Counted from the stretch's first letter, positions 30,831 through 43,281 are shown. The stretch is DNA of 64,000 nt from Dasypus novemcinctus (GCF_030445035.2 NC_080685.1:113448432-113512431); one strand, 5' to 3'. Notes: generated by a model not told the origin, from the letters alone. Numbers and translations: made by a program.

Positions 30831-31335
30831 TAGATTTTTTATTTAAAAATGTCCCCCTGGCCCCAGCCTCGACTCGGGCCTTGGGCCAGGCTTGGTGAGG
30901 CTGGGATAGGAGCGGACCTCTCTGCAGAGCTCTCCTTCTGAGGGCTCCCTTGCTGTGTCCAGGTCCCAGGCTTTGCTTGGCAGTTGTGAGATGAAGCTGA
31001 GATTCAGAGCAGGAAGAGCTGTGCTTGGTCGATCCCCTCCTGCTCCTTCTGTTCAAGTCTCACATGGGAGAGAAAAGGTCTTCAACAGAATTTAGCCCAG
31101 AGCAAGCCTTTGTGTGGATGAGAGAAGTAGTTGCCTGTGGGAAAGAGAACTAATGGGACACTAAGGGAAGTTTTGAGTCAGTGTTTCCCCAGAACGCAGC
31201 CCTGGAAGAGTCTGCTGGAGAAGGATCCATGACACCTTATGCACTGCATCCCCACCAAACTATATTAAAGGCTCTGGGAAGTCCTGCAATGGAAAACATC
31301 TTTTATGCTTTGTTTCACCCAGTGTTCTCCAAACC

Positions 31336-31420
31336 TTTTTATTTTTTTAGGAGGTACCAGGGATTAAACCCATAACCTTGTACATGGGAAGCAGGCTGAG
31401 CTACATCTGTTTTCCTCTCC
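31336..31420 (-). mobile_element. SINE monomer, antisense
   Basis: GGAGGTACCAGGGATTAAACC and GCTGAGCTACATCTG are the antisense B-box and A-box regions. It is flanked by TCTCCAAACC on both sides (31326-31335 and 31421-31430). Confidence 0.8.
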
Positions 31421-31430
31421 TCTCCAAACC

Positions 31431-31795
31431 TTTTTTTTTAAAGATTTATTTATTTATGCCCAACTTGTTTGGGTCACTGTTCATTGTATGCTCTCTTTGT
31501 CTGCTCATCTTCTTTTAAGGAGGCACTGGGAACCGAACCCAGGAACTCCCATGTAGGAGGAAGGTGCCCAATGGCTTGAGCTCCCTCCCCTTCCTGCTTG
31601 CTGTCTCTTGTTGAGTTTCCTTGTTGTCTCTCTCATTTTGTCATTGTTGCATCATCTCGTCATGTCAGCTCACTCTGCCACCCTGTCATGTCAGCTTGCT
31701 GTTTTGCTTGTCATCTTTAGGAGACACCAGAATTAAACCTGGGAACCCTCACATGGTAGGTGGGTGCCCAACTACTTGAGCCATATCCACTTCCC
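31431..31795 (-). mobile_element. Dimeric DAS-like SINE, antisense
   Basis: Starts with poly(T) and AAAGATTTATTTATTTATGCC; contains two antisense B boxes (GAACCGAACCC, GAATTAAACC) and ends at ACTTGAGCCATATCCACTTCCC. Flanked by TCTCCAAACC at 31421-31430 and 31796-31805. It therefore inserted at the same target as the neighbouring monomer. Confidence 0.85.
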
Positions 31796-31805
31796 TCTCC
31801 AAACC

Positions 31806-32157
31806 ATTTTGATGTGAAGTCTTTTTTTCTCTCTGAACACCAATGAACTTCCCTAGAAACAAGAGCAGCAGAACCCACTTTGGTCAGCGCTGGTATAGAA
31901 GAAAGAGCAACAGACCAGGAGTCAGAAGGCTGGGGCAGGTAAGGGTCCTGACAGGGCACTCACTACATCTCTGAGCCTCAGTTTCCTCCTGTTTCCTCCT
32001 GTTTGGCCATTGTCTTGTACATAATGTATGAACACACTGCCTCCTGGTAAAAGGACTGGGGAGCTTGTGTTTCCATCTTGGGGTAGCTAGTATGGGGCAC
32101 AGGGCCTGGCACTGAATGATTGAATGAATAAATTAATATATGAATGAGTGAAAGCCT
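31806..32157. other. MIR/L2-like flank, no gene
   Basis: 32095-32157 (GGGCCTGGCACTGAATGATTG, GAATGAATAAATTAATA) resembles the end of MIR/L2. Together with 37362-37400 (TCCCATAGGGTTATTCTGAAATTAAA) it reads as one older MIR interrupted by the chimera. Nothing else seen. Confidence 0.5.
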
Positions 32158-32170
32158 AAAATGAGACTCA
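32158..32170. repeat. TSD of the U6-L1 chimera, left copy
   Basis: AAAATGAGACTCA, matching AAAATTGAGACTCA at 37348-37361 with one inserted T. Confidence 0.8.
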
Positions 32171-32273
32171 GCATTGCTTCAGCAGCACACCTACTAAAAT
32201 TGGAATGACACAGGTTAGTGTGGCCCCTGCGCAAGGATGATACACAAATTCATGAAGCGTTCCATATTTTTTT
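32171..32273 (+). pseudogene. U6 snRNA retropseudogene (5' part of the chimera)
   Basis: GCTTCAGCAGCAC, ACTAAAATTGGAATGACAC, GGCCCCTGCGCAAGGATGA, CACAAATTCATGAAGCGTTCC and TTTTTTT follow U6 along its whole length. The ACAGAGA region, which pairs with the 5' splice site, is shortened and altered (ACAGGTTAG), so it could not act as a spliceosomal U6. No U6 promoter elements (TATA, PSE) are seen upstream, as expected of a retrocopy. Confidence 0.9.
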
Positions 32274-34250
32274 GACAAAGTCCAGCATCCTGTCTTGATA
32301 AGAACACTTCAAAAGATAGGATTAGAAGGAAACTTCCTCAAGATGATAAAGGGCATATATGAAGAACCCACAGCTAACATCATACTCAATGGTAAAGGCT
32401 AAAGGCTTTCCCTCTAAGATCTGGAACAAGACAAGGATGCCCACTGTCACTGCTCTTTATTTAACGTTTGTGCTCAAAGTACTTGCTCGAGCACTCAGGC
32501 AAGAAAAAGAAATAAAAGGCATCCAAATTGGAAAGGAAGAAGTAAAATTTTCACCATTTGCAAATGACATGATCCTATATGTAGAAAGTCCAGAAAAATC
32601 TACAACAAAGCTTCTAGAGCTGATAAAACAGTTCAGTAAAGTGGCAGGATATGGGATCAACATGCAAAAAACAGTAGCATTTCTGTACATTAATAATGAC
32701 CAATCTGAGGTAGAAATCAAGAAAAAAATTCTATTTATACTAGCAACTAAAATAATCAAATATCTAATAGCTAAGAATAACCTTAACTAAGGATGTAAAG
32801 GATTTTAGATGACGTTGCTAAAGGAAATCAAAGAGGACCTAAATAAATGGAAGAATATTCCATGTCATGGATTGGAAGACTAAATATCATTAAGATGTTT
32901 ATCCTACCCAAATTGACAGATTCAGTACAATCCCAATAAAGGTTCTAACAACATTTTTTTACTGAACTGAAAAAGCCAATTATCAAGTATATTTGGAAGG
33001 GTAAAGGGCCCCCAATAGCCAAAAACATCTTGAAAAGGAAAAACAAAACTGGAGGAATCATGCTACCTGACTTTAAATCATACTACAAAGCTACAGTGGA
33101 TAAAACTGCATGGTATTGACACAAGGATAGACATTCTGATCAAAGGAACTAAATTAAGAGCTCAGATATAAACCCATGCATATTTGGCCAACTAATATTT
33201 GACAAGGCCACTAATCCAACTCACCTGGGACAGAATAGTCTCTTCAAAAATAGGGCTTGGAGAACCGGATATCCATATCCAAAAGAATGAAAGAGGATCA
33301 CCATTTCACGCCCAATATAAAAATTAACTCAAGATGGATCAAAGACCTAAATATAAGAACTAAGACCATAAAGCTCCTAGAAGATAATATAGGGAGTAAT
33401 TTATGAGACCTGGTAATAGGAAATGGTTTCATAAACTTTACACCCAAAGCACAAGCAAAGAAAAAAAACAAAAATGGGACCTCCTCAAAATTAAAAAGCT
33501 TTTCTTCTTCAAAGGAGTTTTTCAAGAAAGTAAAAAGGCAGCCTACTCAAGGGCAGAAAATATTTGGAAACTATCTACCTGATAAAGGCCTAATCTCCAG
33601 CTTATATAAAGAAATCTTACATCTTGAAAATAAAAAGAAAATCCATTTTTTAAAATGGGCAAGAGAATTGAATAGACACTTTTTCAAAGAGGAAATACAA
33701 ATGGCTAAAAAGAACATGAAAATATGTTCAACATCACTACATCACTAGAAAATCAAAACTACAATGAAATAACATCTTACACCTCCTAGACTGGCTGCTA
33801 TTAAAAAAACCCAGAATACTACAAGTGTGGAGAGGATGTGGAAGAATAGAAACTCATCCACAGCTCATGGGAATGTAGAATGGTGCAGCTACTGTGGAGG
33901 ACAGCTTGACAGTTCCTCAGGAAACTAAGTATAGCATTGCCCTATTATTTGGTAATCCCACATCTAGGTATATACCCAGAAGAATTGACAGCAGGGATGT
34001 GAACAGATATATGCACACCAATGTTCATTGCAGCATTATTTATAATTGCCAAAAGTTGGAAGCAAACCAAGTATCCTTCAATGGATGAATGGAAAAATAA
34101 AATGCAGTATATACATATGATGGAATATTACTTAGCACTAAGAAATAATGAAGAATTGACACATGTGACAACATGGTTAAATCGATAAGATCTTATGTTG
34201 AGTGAAACCAGGCACTAAAGGACAAATATTGCATGATCTCACTGATACAA
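32274..34250 (+). pseudogene. L1 ORF2 3' half within the chimera
   Basis: Joins U6 at TTGACAAAGTCCAGCATCC, in the RT domain of ORF2. The frame at 32359-32790 is open and retains the RT core with LVL-type hydrophobics and FAND in place of FADD, so the catalytic first Asp is lost. Downstream frames contain many stops and frameshifts. The end of the coding-like region is near 34250. Confidence 0.8.
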
Positions 34251-34926
34251 ACTACGGATATTGAGCAGACTCACAAAGGTAGATATGGAAGATAGTTTAC
34301 CAGGAGAGAGAAAGTGAGTAGCGAGTGGTGAGCCAATGCTCAATCTGGGTAAAATCTATGATGAGGTGAATGGGGGAGGTTTGGTAGTGGATGGAGTGAT
34401 GGTGGTAGAGTGATGTGAATGGTACAGTGAAGCTGGAGTGTGAGTGTGAGCAAGGTTAGGGGTTGGGTTGGACTATCCATAGAGCTGGGGGGAGGGCTGG
34501 AGGAAGGAACAGGTGAACTTTGGGGAGGTTGGGGACAGTGGTTGTGAGTACAATTTTGAGTGTTCTTTTAACAATGATGGCAGGGGGAGGGTAACTAGTG
34601 CAGGATGGCCGTGGTGGGGTAGGTGTTGAGAAGGGTGCACATGGGGCATGCCTCTATGGAATATGAATGTGTTCATGTAGTCATAGGGTATTATCTCAGT
34701 GGATGGAGACCCACATGGCAACCAAGAAAATAGTAAAATTCCCATCCCAGGGGCTCTTGCTATGTTTTCTAATAGAGTGGCAAGACTCTAGAGTACATAG
34801 GCAGTGCTTAATAAAAGAAAACAGACCAATATGCCAAGACTGCAATATTAATGCTTGTACTTATGAACCTTATTCTTGTAAAATTGAAACCTAACCTAAT
34901 AATACTGTCTAAGAGTTTACCTCCTG

Positions 34927-35184
34927 GGAGCAGATGTGGCTCAAGCAGTTGAGTACCTGTTTACTACATGGGAGATCCCAAGTTCTGTTCCCAGTGCTTC
35001 CTACAAACAATAACAAACAGTGAGCAAAGAAATGTAAAAACCAACTCAGCAAAAAAAGGTAAAAACCAACAGCTAAGGACAATGGGGCTTAGGAGTTGAG
35101 TGCCGACTTCATATCAGGTCTCTAGTTCAATCCCTGGTCCAGGTACCTAAAAAAATAAATTAATTAATAAAAGAAAAACAAAAA
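34927..35184 (+). mobile_element. SINE inserted in the L1 tail
   Basis: Two tRNA-like heads (about 34927 and 35080). Flanking GTTTACCTCCTG (34915-34926) and GGTTACCACCTG (35185-35196) form an imperfect 12-bp TSD. Confidence 0.8.
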
Positions 35185-35518
35185 GGTTACCACCTGAAAA
35201 CCTCCTTATTATGCAAATGTGGCCTCTCTCAAAGGCAAACCAAGCAAATAAATTCACTACACACTCACTACCATCTCCCTGGCATGGGATATGACTCCTG
35301 GGGAAGAGCCTCCCTGGCACCAAGGGATTATTACTTAGCACTAACCAGCAATGCATTTAGAAAAAGACCTTGAACCAAAAGGGGGAAAAATTAAATAAAA
35401 TTAAATAAGAGATTTCAAAGTGGGTTGGGAAGTCATTCCAGAGGTTATGCTTATGCATGACCCAGGAGGATCTCACTAACTGCTACAATAAACAAAGTGT
35501 CAAAGAGGGGTGCTCCAG

Positions 35519-35992
35519 GGAAATAGATGTGGCTCAAGCAATTGGGCAGCTGTTTACCATGTAGGAGGTCCAGGGTTCGATGCCCAAGGCCTCCTGGTGA
35601 AGGCAAGCTGACCCATGTGGTGACTGGCCCACACAAGTGCAAACTCATGTGGGAGTGCTGTCCCATGTGGGAATGCTGCCTGGTGCAGGAGTGATCCAGT
35701 GCAGGAGTGCCATCCCACGCAGGAGAGCTGTCCTATGCAGAGAGCTGGCACAGCCAGGTGATGCAACAAGAGCCACAAAGGAGAGACAATAAGAGACATA
35801 AGCAGGAAAGGGAGCTGAGGTGGCACAAGAGAATGATCATCTCTCTCCCACTCTGCAAGGTCCCAGGATCAGTTCCCAGAGCCGCCTAATGAAAATACAA
35901 GCAGACACAGAAGAACACACAGAGAATGGACACAGACAGTGGGGGTGGGGGTGGGGAGGAGAGAAATAAATAAATCTTTAAATAAAAACACG
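35519..35992 (+). mobile_element. Long DAS-like SINE with perfect 16-bp TSD
   Basis: Starts GGAAATAGATGTGGCTC, has B box GGGTTCGATGCC, and ends AATAAATAAATCTTTAAATAAAAA. The TSD AAGAGGGGTGCTCCAG is identical at 35503-35518 and 35993-36008. Confidence 0.92.
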
Positions 35993-36552
35993 AAGAGGGG
36001 TGCTCCAGAGGGATCTAGAGACATCCAGACACGACGGGCAAGGCACACAACCCCATGAAATCAGTACCCATCATGGGCCTTGCCTTGGAATATATGATAA
36101 CCTATTTCCCCACTGTAACAGAGTTAGGCTCATTTATAATTTCCCTATACACGAGTCTTCTACCCCTTTTATTTGAAACTATAATTAGCACTATACCCAT
36201 TAAATATAAGTTCTAGAGACTTAATCTTTGGTCTGTTCACATGCTGGTTGAGCCCTGAATCTTGGCAGAGTTGTAGCCAACATCTACTTTCCAGTTCATC
36301 GGACTTGCCCAGGACAACTAACTAAATGATGGCAGTGGGAAATCTCCATTCCAAAAAGTAAAGAGTATTTACAACAGCAAGGAAAATTGTTCCTTCCCTC
36401 TGCCCCATAAGATCTAAGTCCCCTCTCAATCTGAAGCAGAGCAGGCATCACCATCCCCAAATCATCACGGTTGAGGAATGAACAAACACAAGGGGGCAAT
36501 GCAACCATGGACCAAAGTGGACTTATTATTATTCTAGCAATGGAAGGACTTG

Positions 36553-37320
36553 TAACACTGATATAAAGACAGGGGTCACCAGAGGTGCTGAGGGGAGGGA
36601 GAGGAAGAATAGCTGGAACATAGTGCATTTTTAGGACGTTGAAATTGTGCTGCATGATTTTGCAGTGACAGATACAGGCCCTTATATATTTTGTCAAAAC
36701 CTGTAAAATCATACAGTGCAAAGTGTAAACCATAATGTAAACTATAGACTAGAGTTAGTGGCAAAGTTTCAATACATGTTCATCCATTGTAGCAAATGTT
36801 CCACACTCGTGTAAAATGTTAATAGGGGAAAATGTGAGAGGGGGAGGGGGTGGGTATATGGGAATCCCCTATATTTTTTATGTAACTTTTCTATAACATA
36901 GAATTTCTTTTAAAATAAAGTTAACTTATTATTGATATAAAGGCAGTGGCCACCAGAGGTTCTGAGGGGAGGGAGAGGAAAGAGTAGGTGTAACATGGGG
37001 GCATTTTTGGAACACTGGAATTGTCCTACTTGAAATTGCAATGACATTGCAATGACGGATACAGGCCAGTATACATTTTGTCATAACCTATAAAATTGGG
37101 GCAGAGGGGCAGGGGGTAAATGATAATGTGAACTATAGTCCATGGTTAGTAGCAAAGCTTCAATATGTGTTCATCTATCAACTGTAGTAACAACTGTACC
37201 ACACTAATGAAGAAAGTTGATGATGTGGGAAAGTATGGGAGGTTGCGTGGGGCATATGGGAATCCCTTATATTTTTTATGTAACATTTATATAATCTAAA
37301 GCTTCTTTAAAAATAAAAAT
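36553..37320 (+). repeat. Duplicated end of the L1 3' UTR
   Basis: Two copies of about 380 bp in tandem (36553-36915 and 36931-37320). Both contain GGGAGGGAGAGG, CATTTTT and TGTAAACTATA or TGTGAACTATA, and end in TATTTTTTATGTAAC plus an A-rich tail. Confidence 0.8.
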
Positions 37321-37347
37321 AAATTTTAAGTTAAAAAAATAAAAAAT

Positions 37348-37361
37348 AAAATTGAGACTCA
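37348..37361. repeat. TSD of the U6-L1 chimera, right copy
   Basis: AAAATTGAGACTCA; compare 32158-32170. Confidence 0.8.
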
Positions 37362-37669
37362 CCTCTCCCATAGGGTTATTCTGAAATTAAATAAGTGAAC
37401 ACCTATGAGATGCGCTTTATGTTAGAAATCTTTAAAGCCCCATCCACAGGTAAGGGACTCTTTTTATTCTCTACACTAATTTAAGGGCCCCTCACCCCCA
37501 CTGACTTGCCATGGTGCTCCAAATTCCACCGTTAGTCATGCATTTTCCTTAGGGCTCTGCAGGCCCCAATTAAAATACATCTCCATGTATCCATTAAGCC
37601 CCTGGCACCCACTGTTGCAGCATCATGCCATCATTGCAATTAGTTTACCAGATTAACCCAGTAGAAGCC
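37362..37669. other. Flank without recognised gene
   Basis: The first 40 bp complete the MIR-like target of the chimera. The remainder shows no repeat family or gene I can name. Confidence 0.45.
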
Positions 37670-38041
37670 TGTTACTGAGCAAAAGTGGAGGGTTCTCTGC
37701 CCAATGCACTCCAATGGCAAATTCAGGAGACATCGGGGTTTCAAAGAGAGAAAGAGTTTTTTGCTAAGTGGCAAAGCGAGAAGATCAGAAGGCCCATCTG
37801 CCTAAAATCTCTCTACCCAAATCTAAGGAGTTTAGGGTTTTGATGGATTCAAACAAGGGAAGTTGGAGTGGTTACTCTTACAATAGCAAGTATCAACAAG
37901 GGTTGGGATTAGTCTCGTGAGTTTCAGTAATTCTAGGTATTGATTTCTGGCTCTTCTATAATATACTATAAAGTAAGCAAAAGCAACTATATAACAACTC
38001 AGTAATCATAATCATTTTTTAATTCTTGACTCTCAGTTACA
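37670..38041 (-). mobile_element. 3' LTR of the class I ERV
   Basis: 372 bp, TGTAACTGAG on the minus strand at its start and GTAACA at its end, aligned along its length with 44170-44578 (shared GCAAAAGTGGAGGGTTCTC, CTAAGTGGCAAAGC, GATTCAAACAAGGGAAG). It lacks about 37 bp that the other copy has. Confidence 0.75.
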
Positions 38042-38054
38042 TTTCCTCCCTTTT
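38042..38054 (-). promoter_or_regulatory. Polypurine tract of the class I ERV
   Basis: AAAAGGGAGGAAA on the minus strand, ending exactly where the LTR begins (TGTAACTG). Confidence 0.7.
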
Positions 38055-38097
38055 GCTTATTGCCTCAATCTTGACAGTGCTCTAACTTCTTCATGCT

Positions 38098-38112
38098 AAG
38101 AAGGGGTGTTGG
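38098..38112. repeat. TSD of SINE, left copy (15 bp)
   Basis: AAGAAGGGGTGTTGG, identical to 38524-38538. Confidence 0.9.
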
Positions 38113-38523
38113 GGGAAACAGACATGGCTCAACTCACAGAGCATCTACCTACCAAAGAGAAGGTCCAGGATTTGATACCCAGGGCCTCCTGGCCCATGTG
38201 GTGAGCTGGCCCGTGCACAGTGCTGCTGCAAGCAAGGAATATGGTGCCATGCAGGGGCACACCCACATAGGGGAACCCCACGTGCAAGGAGTGCACCCTG
38301 CAAGGAGAGCTGCCCCACATGAAAAAAGCACAGACTGCCCAGGACTGGCACCACACACATGGAGAGCTGATGCAGCAAGATGACTCATCAAAGAAGAGAG
38401 ATAGTTTCCCAGTGCAGCCTGACAATGCAAGCAGATGCAGAAGAGCAAACAGCGAATGGACACAGAGAGCAGACAATGGGAGGGAAGGGGAGAGAAATAA
38501 ATAAAATAAATCTTTAAGAAATA
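38113..38523 (+). mobile_element. Long DAS-like SINE, complete
   Basis: 411 bp: tRNA-like head (GACATGGCTCAACTCACAGAG), a body with GGAGAGCTGATGCAGCAAGATG, and an end AATAAATAAAATAAATCTTTAAG. A 15-bp TSD flanks it. This intact copy is the reference used to recognise the SINE split by the provirus at 19796/28269. Confidence 0.9.
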
Positions 38524-38538
38524 AAGAAGGGGTGTTGG
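38524..38538. repeat. TSD of SINE, right copy (15 bp)
   Basis: Matches 38098-38112. Confidence 0.9.
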
Positions 38539-38839
38539 CATTATGGGATAGAGGAATGAAATTGGTTGCCATCCTTGGGGAGACTGGTACCTTAGGTGTT
38601 AGTGCTTAACTGGCAAAGGAACAAGCCAGAGGCTTTATAGTCTCTGGAAAAAAATCTTTAATAAGTAAATTGAAATTTATAGTTTTAAATAACTATATTA
38701 CATCGGGGAAATAATTTTTTTAGACAGGGCCCAGAGGAGTCCTTAAGGTTTTCAGGAACACTGTTGCTTGGGACTCTGCAATATCTTTTTGAAACCTGCC
38801 TAAGAGTAACCCCCCTAATGATCTCCCAATTCTATTTGA

Positions 38840-39740
38840 AATCAAGCCATTGAAATTTTATTTTGTTTTACTTCTTTTCCCCCTTTTGATCAAGAATCCC
38901 ATAGTGCCAGGGAGAGACTTACCCCTGGGAGTCATGCCCCATGGTGCCAGGGAGATTTTGTCCTGGGAGTCATGTCCCATTTCGGGGAGAGGTAGTGAGC
39001 TTATTTGCAGAGTTTGGCTTAGAGAGAGACCACATCTGAGCAACAAGGAGGCTTCCATAGAGTGACTTAAAAAAAAAATTAACAAATCAATGTTAATTTT
39101 AAAAATATATATATATTTATTTTTAAAAATATACTTAGATTACATAAATATTACATTAAAAAATAAAGGGGATTCCCATATGCCCTACTCCCTATACCTC
39201 AATTTTATTGATACATATTAATAAAGCATACAAATCATCCAAAATGTATAATTAGTGGTATTTGGTATAATCACATAGTTGTACATTCATCAACTCAATC
39301 ATCAACAGAGCATTTTCATTAATTCGATAATAAAGAAAAAAACTAACAAGAAAATTCTTCACCCCCTCAATCTCTCTATGCTTCCCCTACTGTACACAGC
39401 CACTATTTCTGGCTATACTTGCCCAATTACTTATTTATTTATTAAGTAGTTTTATTGAGATAAATTCATATATCATAGCATCTGTCCAAAGTATATAATC
39501 AATAGTTTTTAGTATAATCACAATGTTGTGCATTTTCACAACAAAAAATTTTAGAACAATTTCATTATTCCAAAAAGAACTCTGTACTCTTTAGCAGTCC
39601 TTCCCAAGCCCTATATAACCACTAATCTAATGTCATCATTATAAATTGATTTATAGTTACATTTTTTACACATGGAATCATGCAATATATAGTACTTTGT
39701 GTCTGATTTCTTTCACTTAGCATAATGTGTTTTTTTTTTT
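38840..39740 (-). mobile_element. Old L1 3' UTR, antisense, inside the class I ERV
   Basis: CATGCCCCATGGTGCCAGGG and GAGTTTGGCTTAGAGAG correspond to 3510-3600 of the full-length L1, same strand. 39100-39740 continues as an older L1M tail (GGGGATTCCCATATGCCC, CTTTGTGTCTGATTTC). Confidence 0.65.
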
Positions 39741-40787
39741 TCATTTTGTTTGGTGTAGTAACATCCAGAGAGTGATTCTTAGGTTTAATTCTAATTAGGC
39801 TTCATTATAAAAATGAGTTTCCTTGGGTTTCTTTTCAGAGGTCTCCCTGCTCTCAATTCTTAGATTTAGGCCTTGCAAAGTTCTCTGATTACAGTTTTGG
39901 TAAACTGGAAGCCCCTACTGCTTGACAGAATAGCAGGAATTCCCAAGGTGGGCAAGTTTCATGCTTTCCTGCCCCAGTGCCTGAAGGGACCTTGCAAATC
40001 CTTTTTATTTTATGCCCCAAACACTCTGAAATGCATCAGGAAACTACTTCAACCTGTACAGAATACCAAGATCTCATTCCTCATCTTAGGTTCCTTGTTA
40101 AATAATGCTGAGCTAGGTTGTTCAAATAAACTGACCAGACAGATTAAATTAGATTGTGTGCTACAGATATTTACAAAAAAAATTTTTTTTACAAAATTAA
40201 TTTCTCCTTTTTTGGTCCTCATAAGTATTATAGGTTAAAAATACAGATAGCATTACTTTTTACTCTGGATTCTGATTCACCTTAGTCTTTAACTAGATCA
40301 GTCCCATCCCCTTTTGTTTGAAGTCTGATCCTTTCTTTAGCTTCTTTAACACTTGCTGTGTGGGGTGGTCTTTTTCAGTTACTGCTGCTTCTTCAGCACC
40401 TTTAGAGCTGGAGAACTTCAGCTCTGAGTCTCAGATGTCATCAGACACCTAAAGTTCCAGGGAGCTACTAGGTTACAGAGAAAGAGCAGAGAATCTCGGA
40501 ACTTAGAAATAACAAAGTCCCAGAGTAAATGTGACTGTTATAAAAGCTTACAGTCTAGGCCCCAATTCCCTTAGGAGCATCTTTAAATGAAACTATTTTA
40601 GAAATAAAAATCATTTGATGATTAATTTATACTGAAGTGATTGGGCACAGACCATCCGCAGAAGCTTTGTTTCACTTACCTTTACACTTTTACCAGGGTT
40701 ACATTAAATCAACAGGCAGAACATAACTTAATAGACTTGCTTTGCTTCTCTTTAAAAGTCCCTTTTTGATGAAGATGAAGTTCTGGG

Positions 40788-40885
40788 AAATGGATGTAGT
40801 TCAAGCAGTTGAGCTCCTGCCTACCACATGGTGGTGCAGGGTTCGGTTCCTGATGCCTCCCGGAGAGGACAAGCAAGACCACGAG
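40788..40885 (+). mobile_element. Truncated SINE
   Basis: GGAAATGGATGTAGTTCAAGCAGTTGAG and GCAGGGTTCGGTTCC form a tRNA-like head; the body stops soon after at GGACAAGCAAGACC. Confidence 0.75.
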
Positions 40886-42017
40886 CATATTCTGGTATGA
40901 TATGGAATCTTGGTCTTCTGGACAGAATACTCAGATAATTGAGACAACTTTTTATAAGCTTTCATTAAGAGCAGACTAATAATCCAAGAAAATGTCATTA
41001 TTTTAACAGAGAGAAAACCAAACTTCAGTTTTGTATGAACACTCAGTTTGATACAAAACCTTTTTTAAGGTTAAAAAGTATCATAAGTTTATTAAATTTT
41101 AATTAGCATTGACTGTAACACACACAATTCACATTCACAAACCCTCTGTGATTTTCCATATCCATTCAGATCAGCCTGCATGTTCCTACCTTTCATAAAA
41201 CTAGGCATTTGCCTTAGGAAAACCACACGCCCTGAAACTATGGCAAACAAAATTCCCTTCCGCAAGCCCTCAGTGACTTTCCATGTCCGCTCATGTCTTG
41301 TCCTACATATTGGTACCACTCGTTCTGTGAAAGCCAGTGATTCCACTTCAGGGCAAAGCTACACTCTTTCCTTTAACAAAGCACATGCTGCAGGCTTGAT
41401 ACACCTGCACGCTTTCAGTTACCAAAAAAGATCTCTGAATTGCTTTCATACATCCTACAAAATACGATCAATTTAAAATAACATTTGCCAAAATAAACTC
41501 ATTAAACACAAACTTACATTTGTCATCTTAAAGATCTAATAGACATAATGCTAGCTTATTTTATTAGTCCCCATATAAACTTAGGGAGAACATACCCAAG
41601 TAGATTAAAATGAAAACAATGATGGTTTATGTAAGAAATGTTTTTTCTCTTCTTCCACAGGAGGTTAAAAACCTCCTTGTTTCCATAATATTCTAAAATG
41701 AACAACCTCAAAAGCATATGATCTTTGAAGAATATACTACAATTGTTCGTAGCATTTTGTCCAAAGCATAATCCAGGAAAATCTTTTTTATAGCTCTCAA
41801 GGAGCTTTACTTAGTGAAATCTGGCAATTAGATTAAATTTTTTTTCCATTAAAAAATTGATGTATATCATTTATACATGAACATACATAAAAATAAGTGT
41901 ATAGTAAAAGTTGTGAATATAAAACAAACATACGTAATATCACACAGGGCTCCCATACCTCACCCTACCTGACAAGTCGATTTTATTTAATTATCCCCGA
42001 GGCTACACATGTTTTTC

Positions 42018-42320
42018 TTTCTTCTTTTTTTTTTAAGTGAGGTACCGAGTCAAGGGATTGAATCCAGGACCTCACATGTGGGAAGCAGGCACTCAGTCTC
42101 TCGAGCCACATCTGCTCCCCATGGCTTTTGTTTTTTGGCTATCTGGTTGTATCATTGCCCTTTTGGCGTGTCACCACACCTCTTGGGGGCCTGTGCCTCT
42201 CCGTGCAGGTCTGGGGCTCCTCTTTTCTATTTTTCACCAGGAGGTCCTGGGGATGAGACCCAGGTACTCCATGTGGTAAACGGGAGCTCAACTGCTTGAG
42301 CCACAGCCACTTCCATCCCC
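42018..42320 (-). mobile_element. Dimeric SINE, antisense
   Basis: Two antisense heads: GGATTGAATCCAGGACC..GAGCCACATCTGCTCCCC and GGATGAGACCCAGGTACTCC..TTGAGCCACAGCCACTTCC. 41830-42010 to its left looks L1-tail-like (AT-rich, GGGCTCCCATACC). Confidence 0.75.
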
Positions 42321-43281
42321 ATGTTTTAATAATGAAAAGAATAATATTCTCAAGGTGGGAATTCCCTCAGAACTCTACAGCAATCCAGGAACCCACTGTG
42401 CAGAATAAACCAGGCAAAATGTGGCTTATTCCATAACATTTTCCTTGTGCTTATCCCCTCAAACCCCCATAAAGAACTCTAACTTAAACCCACACCGTCT
42501 TCATCATTTTGGGCCCTGCCCTTCCCCCAGAGCTGCCTCTACTGGGAAAGCCCTAGAGCTGGAGATTCAGAAGATGAGAAGATTGTGACTCAGGCAGCCC
42601 GACTGAGGAGTTACCCCAAAGGCACTGGCTTCCTTAGGGGACAAAGAGCCCTCGGATCGGGTGCTGCTGTTTTCTGTTTCAGGGAGTTTTAATTTTTCTT
42701 CCATTTTTTTTGTCCAAATAGTTTTGTCTATCTAGATTTTGGCATGACCTTCCTGTTCATTAATTAGTAAAGGTCTGAGTATTCTGGCTTTTAAGTTTAA
42801 ATGGTAAGACGGCAGGAGGAGTTAAAAAGAGCTTCTAAAGCTCGACTTTCCTAATTTTGGGGACTCTAGGAGTACTAGTTTATATACGAGCACTTAATTT
42901 TTTTAAGTGCTTTGAATAGAGCTCTTTTAAGAATTTTGTTTGTTACTTTGGCATTACCATCTGGAGATGTGAAAATATATATAAACAGACAGATGCAAAT
43001 AGAAACACATACACACACAAACAGAAACACAGAACACATCAAAGTCACTAAGGTGAACACCATTTTTTGCTCTTTCCTGGTATGACCTGCAGTTAAGCTC
43101 TCTACCACATATATTCCTCCTAGAGGAGCTGAGGGTTTACATTTAATCTTGTCACCTGAGGCTCCAGTGGGAGGCTGAGGGAAGTGGTGTTTTCTTCATT
43201 CCTGGTCTCTGCCAATTGCCACCCAGTTTTCTTCTGGCTGTGGGGGGGGGGGGGCCGGGGTGGTTACCAGGGGATGGGAGG

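Larger units (their letters stand above)
32171..37347 (+). mobile_element. U6 snRNA-L1 chimeric retrotransposon
   Basis: A U6-derived segment (32171-32273) is fused in the same orientation to the 3' half of an L1 (from ORF2 RT to the tail at about 37347), and a single TSD flanks the whole. U6/L1 chimeras of this kind are known from other mammals and are explained by template switching of the L1 reverse transcriptase from L1 RNA to U6 RNA. Two SINEs (34927-35184, 35519-35992) inserted later. The 3' end of the L1 tail is partly duplicated (36553-36915 and 36931-37320). Confidence 0.85.

Noticed and set aside
32171..32273. Functional U6 snRNA gene
   Set aside because: The ACAGAGA region is altered and shortened, no promoter is visible, and it is fused to L1 within a shared TSD.
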